Shown here in pieces: positions 56,970 to 64,000 of a DNA stretch of 64,000 nt (position 1 is the first letter of the stretch; each line of letters starts with the position of its first letter). A program made the translations under genes and the position numbers. This stretch comes from Molossus alvarezi (Eukaryota; Chordata; Mammalia; Chiroptera; Molossidae), in NCBI GenBank assembly GCA_037176705.1, contig CM073885.1:88713001-88777000 (forward strand), written 5' to 3'. The notes below the pieces were generated by a model. That model did not search any database. It had not been told where the DNA came from and saw only the letters and a list, made by a program, of their open reading frames with translations.

Positions 56970-57847
56970 ATGGGTGAGAAAAGTCTATTTCTTGACTTGG
57001 AGATGATTTCAAGAATGTTCAATTCAGTAGATTACAAAATGGCAGCAGAGTAAATGGAAGCTACACAGACCATCTCCCAGGACCAAATTAGAATTACAAC
57101 TAAAATAAAGACAAATTGTCAGGGAAAAAGCAACAGAAAAGCAGCTTTTGAGGACCATATAACCAGGGATACTCAATCAATCCTGGTAGGATTGTGGAGG
57201 CACTAGAGGGGGACTGGGAGCCCACGGACAGCAGTGGTCTTAGCTGTGAACAGCACCCTCAGGGTTAAACTTCCAAGCAGCTCCACAGCGCAGAGCCCGG
57301 ACATACGCTAAAATAGCCACAGGCACTCACCTTGGGCTCCAGCACAGGGAGGGTGGACTGGACTGGCACTGTGTAGGAACACTCGGGATTTGGAGGCTGC
57401 TCAGAGCTTTAGCTGAGTTTTGGCCACACAGGACGGTGGCCACCTTACTCCTTCCCAGGGCTCTGGGGAGAGGCAGCAGCCCCTCCCTCAGAGATTCAAT
57501 CCCACCTGGTGGGCCATTCAAATGCAAATTGAGACTCATTAACAACCAGCACCTACTCCACCCTCGGGAAATCCCCTTACCCTGAACCCCTGAGAGAGTT
57601 TTTCATTCAACTGAGAACCCAAGGCACTTCAAATAACCGTGACTAATAACCTCCAGGAAAAAAGCTAGAGCATAACTGAACCATTCCTGGGCTTGCAACT
57701 CTACCCAAGAAAGTAAGACTTGACAGTGGTGTTTAACGTGGGTCCTCTCACGCTCATCCAAACCCAGGAGAGGGAGCCATAAACAGCAGAACAGCAACAC
57801 CCACTGAGAAAAATTGGCACGCTCCAAAGACCACTGAGATAGCCACA

Positions 57848-58758
57848 ATAGTGAAACAAAGAAACAAATCCCAAATGAAAGAACAAGAGACCTCTACCGA
57901 AGATGAGATAAATGAGGTGCAGTTAAGCAAGTTAACAGAGCTAGAATTCAGAGCCATGATCTTGAGGAAACTCAACAGCATGAGTAAGGACATCAGCACC
58001 ATGAGTAAAGACATAGAAATGTTGAAGATCAACCAATTGGAAAAGAAAAACCACCAAGAAGAAATGAAGAATGACAAAGCATAAATAAAGAACACATTGG
58101 AAGGTCTAAACAGCAGAGTAGACGAAGCTGAGAACCGGATCAGTGAATTAGAAAACAGGGTAGAAAAATATCAACCAATCAGAAAACCAAAAGGAAAAAA
58201 CAATTTAAAGAAAAGGAAGACAGCTTAAGAGAACTGTGGGACAACAGGAAAAATAATAATATTTGCATCATAGGAGTCCATGAAGAAGAATAAAATGAGC
58301 AAGGGTTAGAGAATATACTTGAGGAAATAGTGACAGAAAACATCCCTAATTTGGTGAAGGAAGAAGGCATTCAAGTTCAAGAAGCACAGAAAGCCCCAAC
58401 TAAGAGGAACCCAAACAGGCCCACGCCAAGACACATAGTAATTAAAATGCCAAAAATTAAAGACAAAGAGAGAATTCTAAAAGCAGCAAGAGATGAGCAA
58501 CAGGTTACCTACAAAGGAACCTCCATAAGGCTCTCAGCTGACTTCTCAACAGAAACACTACAGGCCAGAAGGAAATGGCATAAAGTAATCAAGGTCATGA
58601 AAAACAAGGATCTGAATCCAAGACTACTCTACCCAGCAAGGCTATCATTCCAAATAGAAGGTCAAATAAAGAGCTTCCCAGACCAAAAAAAAAAAACGCT
58701 AGGGGAATACATTAGCACCAAACCAGCACTGCGAGAAATGTTAAAAGGACTGCTGTAA
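57848..58758 (+). pseudogene. L1 copy C ORF1, broken
   Basis: Relic of the L1 RNA-binding protein. The start codon is lost: ATAGTGAAA at 57,848 stands where copy A has ATGGTGAAA. The N-terminal frame encodes KQRNKSQMKEQ and the same MSKDISTMSKDIEML heptad text as copy A. It stops at TAA 58,082-58,084, and a further TAA lies near 58,291. The C-terminal 142 codons (58,330-58,758) are open and encode the RRM and C-terminal domain (PNRPTPRHIVIKMP, IKDKERILKAARDEQQ, RLLYPARLSFQIEGQIKSFP). About 300 codons in all, about 45 bp upstream of ORF2. Confidence 0.92.
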
Positions 58759-60412
58759 TTACCAGGAGAAATAGGAAGAAAAATATAACCACACTAAACA
58801 AAAATGGCAATAAATAAGTACATATCACTAATCACCTTAAATGTAAAAAATTGAATGCTTTGATAAAAAGACACAGAGTAGCTTATTAGATAAGAAAGCA
58901 TGACTCATCTATATGTTGTTTACAAGAGACTCACTTCACAACAAAAGACTCACATAGATTGAAAGTGAAGGGATAAAAAAAAAATCTTCCAAGCAAATGG
59001 AAAGGAAGAAAAGGCTGAAGTAGCAATATTCATATCTGATGAAATAGATCTCAAAATGAAGGACATAACCAGAGACAAAGAAGGCCACTATATAATATTG
59101 AAAATATCTATCCCACAGGAAGATATAACCTTGATAAACATATATGCACCCAACATAGGAGCACCAAAATATATTAAAAATCTTCTGGAGGACTTCAAAG
59201 GAGAAATCGACAGCAACACAATCAGAGCAGGGGACTTCAACACCCCACTGACACCACTGGATAGATCCTCTAGACAAAAAATTAGCAAGGAAACAGAGAA
59301 TCAAAATGAAGCACTAGACAAAATGGATTTAATAGATATCTACAGAGAATTACTCCTCAAAACAACAGAATTTACATTGTTCTCAAGTGCACATGGGACA
59401 TTCTCAAATATAGAGCAAATATTAGGACACAAACTAAGTCTCTACAAGTTCAAAAAGATTGAAATCATATCAAGCATCTTCTCAGATCACAATGGCATGA
59501 AACTAGAAATCAACTGCAACAAGAGGACTTCCGGTCAAGATGGCGGGTAGGTAAACGCAGTATCGCGTTCTCCCACAACCACATCCAAGTTACAACAAAA
59601 CTACAGAACAACCATCATCCAAAACCGCCTGAAATCAAGCTGAATGGAAGTCCTACAACTATGGAATTAAAAGAAAAAAAAAAAAAAAGCAGCTACATCC
59701 AGACCGGTAGGAGGGGCAGCGCGAGGGGTAGCGGCAGCGCGACGGGCTGGTCCCACACCCAAGCGTGGTGGATAAAAATCAGGAGGCTCCTGCGGCTGGG
59801 AAGGTCCTTCCTGAGGACTGAGGGGTCCCCATCCCACACCAGGTGCCCCACTCAGGTTTCCAGTGCCAGGAAGAGAAGTCCCCATAACTTCTGGCTGGAA
59901 AAACCAGCGGAAACTGAGGAAAAAGCTGACCTGGCTGGAGCCCCAGGCAGCTCCCTAAAGGGCCCGCGCACGAACTTATCGGACTCTCTCCCTCTAAGCT
60001 TGGAGGGGAGGCAGCTCGAGGGGCACCAGAGACACACAGGGAAGAACTGAGCTGTTTGGCACTGGAGCGAGGGCTGGAGAGGGGGCTTCCTCGGGGACAA
60101 ACCTGCTGTCAGAGGCCTTTGTTCCTTTGGTGAGCCCTTCCCTGGGGCGGCAGACAGTCGCCATATCTGGGACTCCAGCAACCTGGCTCACACTGGTAGC
60201 CCCGCCCTGCTGACTCCCTGAGGCCCCGCCCCGCCCCACCCAACTTTCAGGCCCACCCAAGCTGTTGCAACTTGCTTAACCATAGGATTGGCCTGTCTTG
60301 GATCCTGCTTCAGGTTTTTCCTAAATTCTTTCAAACAAGCAGCATCGGGTCTCAGCGAGCGCCATACCTCTCATAAGTAATACACAGAAACAAACACAGG
60401 GAGGCATCCAAA

Positions 60413-61333
60413 ATGAGGATACAAAGAAACAGGTCCCAAATGAAAGAACAGAACAAAACCCCAAGAAAAGAGCTAAGCGAAATGGAGATAAGCAACCTAA
60501 CAGATGCTGAGTTCAAAATACTGCTTATAAGGATGCTCAATGAACTCAGTGAGGGCCTCAAGAGCATAAAAAAGGACCAGTCAGAAATGATCACAGCACA
60601 GTTAGAAACGAAGGAGGCTTTAACTGAAATAAAGAATAATTTACATAGCTTCAATAATAGAGTACGTAAATCCAAGGAGCAAACCATCGATTTGGAATAT
60701 AAGGAAGCAAAAAACGCCCAATCAGAACAGCAAAAAGAAAAAAGAATCCAAAAAAATGAAGATAGTGTAAGGTGCCTCTGGGACAACTTCAAGCGTGCCA
60801 ACATTCGCATCTTGGGGGTGCCGGAAGGAGAAGAGAGAGAACAAGAAATCGAAAACCTGTTTGAAACAATAATGGCAGAAAACTTTCCTAACTTGGTGAA
60901 GGAAACAGACATAAAAGTCCAGGAAGCACAGAGAGTCCCAAACAAGATGAACCCTAAGAGGCCCACACCAAGACACATCATCATCAAAATGCAAAAGGTT
61001 CAAGACAAAGAGAGAATCTTAAAAGCAGCAAGAGAAAGGCAGCTAGTTACCTACAAGGGAGTTCCCATTAGGCTGTCAGCTGATTTCTCAAAAGAAACTT
61101 TGCAGGCCAGAAGGGAGTGACAAGAAATATTCAGAGTGATGAAAACCAAGAACCTACAACCAAAATTATTCTATCCTGCAAAGCTGTCATTTAGAATCGA
61201 TGGACATATAAAAACTTTCCCAGACAAGAAAAAGTTAAAGGAGTTCATCACTACCAAACCGTTATTATATGAAATGATGAAGGGTCTTTTTAAAGAAAAA
61301 GATAAAATGTATGAACAAACAAAATGGCAATGA
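60413..61333 (+). pseudogene. HAL1 copy B ORF1, one nonsense mutation
   Basis: An ORF1-type RNA-binding protein of 306 residues, nearly intact. N-terminal part MRIQRNRSQMKEQNK; a coiled coil at residues about 20-110 with regular leucine/isoleucine spacing. The RRM region (RANIRILGVPEGEERE, about residue 128 on) is followed by RPTPRHIIIKMQ and DKERILKAARERQ. The C-terminal domain has KLSFRIDGHIKTFPDKKK and TTKPLLYEMMKGL. A single in-frame TGA at 61,118-61,120 falls where the related HAL1 has TGG (tryptophan), after LQARRE; the frame is then open to 61,333. The chaperone presumably bound HAL1 RNA. Unlike L1 it is not followed by ORF2. As it stands the protein would lack its last 70 residues. 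Confidence 0.92.
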
Positions 61334-61584
61334 ATACATATCTATCAACAATGGAATCTACAAACAAAATGAACAGGAAGAACAGGAACATTCTCATAGA
61401 CACAGAGAACATTTTGTTGGTTGCCAGTTGGGAAGGGCGCTAGGGGAATGGGTGAAAAATGTGAAGGGATTAAGAAGCACAAATTCATTGCTAGACTGAC
61501 AAACCTCAAAGGGAAAGGGGTTGGGGGGGGTGGGAAGAGATAAACCAAAGAACTTATATGCATAACCAATGGACACGGACAATA

Positions 61585-61645
61585 GTTTGGGAAAAGGTGG
61601 GAGGGGGACGGGAGTGGGGAGGAGGGGTCAATGGGGGAAAAATGT
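61585..61645 (+). other. G-rich HAL1 copy B 3' UTR tract
   Basis: GGTGGGAGGGGGACGGGAGT followed by GGGGAGGAGGGGTC contains at least four G3+ runs within about 35 bases, a possible G-quadruplex, in the same place as in L1 3' UTRs. Confidence 0.6.
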
Positions 61646-61743
61646 GGAACATCTGTAATACATTTTACATCCAACAATAAAGATGTGGAAAAAAAAAAAA
61701 ACTGCAACAAGAACATGCAAAGACATTTGAAAACATGGAGGCT

Positions 61744-61993
61744 GCCCTGGCCAGTTTGGCTCAGCGGTTAGAGCGTCTGCCTGTGGTCCGGAGAGACCCG
61801 GGTTCGTTTCCCGCTAAGGGCATGTACCTCGGTTGCAGTTTGTCCCCGGCCCTGGTTGGTCGTGCGGGTGGCAGCCGCTCGATGTGTCTCTTTCACATCA
61901 ATGTTTCCCTCTCTCTCTCTTCCTCTCTCTTCCTCCCACTCTATCTGTATAAAAAATGGAAGGATGTCCTCGGGTGAGGATGAAAAAAAAAAA
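61744..61993 (+). mobile_element. VES SINE, long form
   Basis: GCCCTGGCCAGTTTGGCTCA head, B box GGTTCGTTTCC (one change), GTTTGTCCCCGGCCCTGGTT, CTCGATGTGTCTCTTTCACA, a CT-rich tract, GGATGTCCTCGGGTGAGGAT tail and A11. The perfect 15-bp TSD GAAAACATGGAGGCT (61,729-61,743; 61,994-62,008) lies within L1 ORF2, only about 30 bases after the HAL1 insertion. Confidence 0.94.
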
Positions 61994-64000
61994 GAAAACA
62001 TGGAGGCTAAATAGCATGTTATTGAAAAATGAATGGGTTACCGAGGAGATCACGGAAGAAATTAAAAACTTCCTGGAAATCAATGAAAATGAACACACAA
62101 CAACACAAAATCTATGGGATGCAGCGAAAGCAGTTCTGAGAGGGAAGTTCATAGGACTACAGGCCTACCTCAAGAAACAAGAAAAATCTAATAGACTATC
62201 TAACCTCACAACTTAAATAACTAGAAAGCAAACAAAAAGAAAACCCAGCGTAAGTAGAAGGAAGGAAATAGTAAACATCAGAGCAGAAATAAATGACATA
62301 GAGACCAAAAAAACTATCCAAAGGATCAAAGAAACAAAGAACGGGTTTTTTGGAATGATAAACAAGATTTATGGACCCTTAGCTAGACTCACCAAGAAAC
62401 AAAGAGAGAGAACCCAAATACACAAAATCAGAAATAAAAGAGGAGAAGTAACAACTGACACCACAGAAATACAAAAGATCGTTAGCAACTACTATGAACA
62501 ATTATATGGCAACAATTTCGACAATCTAAGCAAAATGGAAAAATTTCTAGAAACACACAGTCTCCAAAAACTGGCGGGGAAAAAAATAGAAACCTTGAAC
62601 AGACCAAAAACAACTAAGGAAATTGAAGAGGTAATCAAGACTCTCCCAGCAAACAAAAGCCCAGGCCTGGATGGCTTCATGGGGGAGTTTTACAGAACAT
62701 TCAAGAAGAACTAACACCCATTCTCCTCAAACTATTTCAAAAAATTTAAGAAGAAGGAAGACTTCCAACCTTGTTTTATGAGGCCAGCATAATTCTTATT
62801 ACAAAATCAGAAAAAGACACTACAAAGAAACAAAACTACAGGCCAATTTCCCTGATGAACATAGACACCAAAATCCTGAACAAAATACTAGCAAATAGGA
62901 TCCAGCAATACATAAAAAAAGTTATTCATCATGACCAAGTGGGATTCATCCCAGGGATGCAAGGCTGGTACAATATTTGTAAATCACTAAATGTGATACA
63001 CTACATAAATAAAATGAAGAATAAGAACCACATGATCATATCAACAGATGTTGAAAAAGCATTCTACTAAATCCAGCATCCATTCTTTAAAAACACTCAG
63101 CAATCTTAGAATAGAGGGGTCACATCTTGACATAATAAAGGCCATATATGAAAGACCTACAGCCAACATCATACTCAATGGGCAAAAACTAAAAGCATTT
63201 TCCTTAAGAACAGGAACAAGACAAGGATGCCCACTTTCACCACTCTTATTTAACATAGTACTGGAAGTTTTAGCCACAGCAATCAGACAGGAAGAAAAAA
63301 TAAAAGGGATCCAAATTGGAAAGGAGGAAGTAAAACTGTCATTATTTGCAGATGACATGATATAATACATAGAAAATCCTAAAGACTCCATCAAAAATCT
63401 ACTAGATTTAATAAATGAATTTGACAAAGTAGCAGGATACAAAATTAACATCAAGAAATTGATGGCATTCTTATACACCCATGATGAGCTCACAGAAAGA
63501 GAAACTGAAAATACAATCCCATTTACCATTGTGGCAAAAAAAATTAAGATACCTAGGAATAAACTTAACCAAAGAAATAAAGGACCTATTACCTTGTTCA
63601 TGGATTGGAAGAATTAACATCATTAAAATATCCATACTACCCAAAGCAATCTATAGATTTAATGCAATCCCCATCAAAATACCAACGATGTATTTCACAG
63701 AACTATAACAAATACTTTAGAAGTTCATATGGAACCAAAAAAGACCCCGAAAGCCACAGCAGTCTTAAAAAAGAAGGACAAAGTAGGTGGGATCACAATA
63801 CCAGATATCAGGTTATACTACAAAGCCATTGTAATCAAAACAACCTGGTACTGGCACAAGAACAGGCATATAGATCAGTGGAACAGGACAGAGAACCCAG
63901 AAATGGACCCAAGGCATTATGCTCCATTAATATTTGACAAAGGAGGCAAGAGCATACAGTGGAGTAAGGACAGCCTCTTTAATAAATGGTGTTGGGAAAA

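Larger units (their letters stand above)
59525..61699 (+). mobile_element. HAL1-type element, copy B, full length
   Basis: A second kind of half-L1, 2.2 kb, inserted in L1 copy C ORF2. It starts GGACTTCCGGTCAAGATGGC (ETS-like CTTCCGG and YY1-like AAGATGGCGG) and has a short GC-rich 5' UTR of about 0.9 kb without monomers. ORF1 lies at 60,413-61,333. A purine-rich 3' UTR ends CCAACAATAAAGATGTGG and an A12 tail. The perfect 13-bp TSD AACTGCAACAAGA (59,512-59,524 and 61,700-61,712) shows an intact, complete insertion. No ORF2 is present. It is younger than its host L1. Confidence 0.93.
57027..64000 (+). mobile_element. LINE-1 copy C, runs off the window
   Basis: A plus-strand L1 of the same family as copies A and B. 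Its 5' end is GATTACAAAATGGCAGCAGA with a YY1-like AAAATGGC. The 5' UTR (57,027-57,847) shares its last few hundred bases with copy A. ORF1 lies at 57,848-58,758 and ORF2 from 58,804 onward. ORF2 is interrupted by a HAL1 (59,525-61,699) and a VES SINE (61,744-61,993). The right end of the window falls within ORF2, so the 3' UTR is not seen. Confidence 0.93.
58804..64000 (+). pseudogene. L1 copy C ORF2, interrupted and incomplete
   Basis: Relic of the L1 endonuclease/reverse transcriptase. The start is ATG 58,804 (MAINKYISLITLNV), with a TGA soon after. The endonuclease part runs at about 59,056-59,524 with IYAPN, AGDFN and SDHNG (catalytic positions present). Two insertions, HAL1 and VES, follow. 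The host frame resumes at 62,009 ([15 protein letters not shown] is still read through the SINE junction). The RT domain shows SPGLDGFMGEFY (62,655 region), [35 protein letters not shown] and SLFADDMI (about 63,340-63,365). A stop follows the FADD block at 63,363. The zinc-knuckle end lies beyond the window. Not functional. Confidence 0.92.

Noticed and set aside
1..64000. HeliBat Helitron copies, expected in vespertilionid bats
   Set aside because: I saw no element with the typical TC...CTAG ends and 3' hairpin. Absence in 64 kb does not exclude a vespertilionid host.
1..64000. A previously undescribed defence or biosynthetic system
   Set aside because: Nothing in the window resembles a gene cluster; all recognisable coding relics belong to transposable elements.

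Overview
This window is non-coding mammalian DNA packed with interspersed repeats, and the repeats point to a bat. Eleven copies of a tRNA-derived SINE of the chiropteran VES type are present, in both a long and a short form. Two copies of a SPIN-type hAT MITE are present; SPIN is a family known for horizontal transfer into some mammals, including vespertilionid bats. Three LINE-1-derived elements carry ORF1 but no ORF2, the HAL1 architecture described in Myotis. Older repeats shared by all placentals (MIR, L2, MER5A, Tigger1, MLT1/MLT2 LTRs) fill much of the rest. A yangochiropteran, probably vespertilionid-like, bat is my inference. I saw no HeliBat Helitron.

Layout. 1-16.9 kb is mostly old sequence with MIR, L2, MER5A and MLT1 relics, an old L1 3' end and four VES SINEs. 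16,971-23,315 is a nearly complete L1 on the minus strand with a 17-bp target-site duplication (TSD). 23.3-43.8 kb is sparse: MIRs, a 3'-truncated HAL1 (26.8-28.6 kb), L2 relics, one SPIN MITE, a Tigger1 relic and several SINEs. 43.8-45.8 kb is a 5'-truncated minus-strand L1. 46-51.7 kb is mainly unassigned. 51.7-64 kb is a nest: a full-length HAL1 holding a tRNA-head-only SINE and a SPIN MITE, then a probable solo LTR, then an ERVL/MLT2-like solo LTR with a 5-bp TSD, then an L1 that runs off the window end and carries a second kind of HAL1 and a VES SINE inside its ORF2.

No host protein-coding gene, intact RNA gene, CRISPR array or CpG-island promoter could be supported. The longest open frames outside transposons (about 200-220 codons) match nothing I recognise and look like chance. 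The recognisable protein relics are L1 ORF1 (RNA-binding chaperone), L1 ORF2 (endonuclease, reverse transcriptase, zinc knuckle), HAL1 ORF1 and a pogo-type transposase fragment; all are broken. They form one functional network: L1 ORF2 supplies the machinery on which VES SINEs and HAL1s depend, and the window records successive rounds of that parasitism as nested insertions.

The most interesting points are the HAL1 elements with two unrelated 5' UTR designs (one with tandem monomers), the HAL1-in-L1 insertion with a perfect TSD, the SINE made only of the tRNA head, the two SPIN forms with different cores, and an unidentified poly(A)-ended minus-strand sequence near 7.1-7.5 kb that may be a retrocopy. 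All family names come from memory of consensus sequences and need a RepeatMasker/Dfam run.
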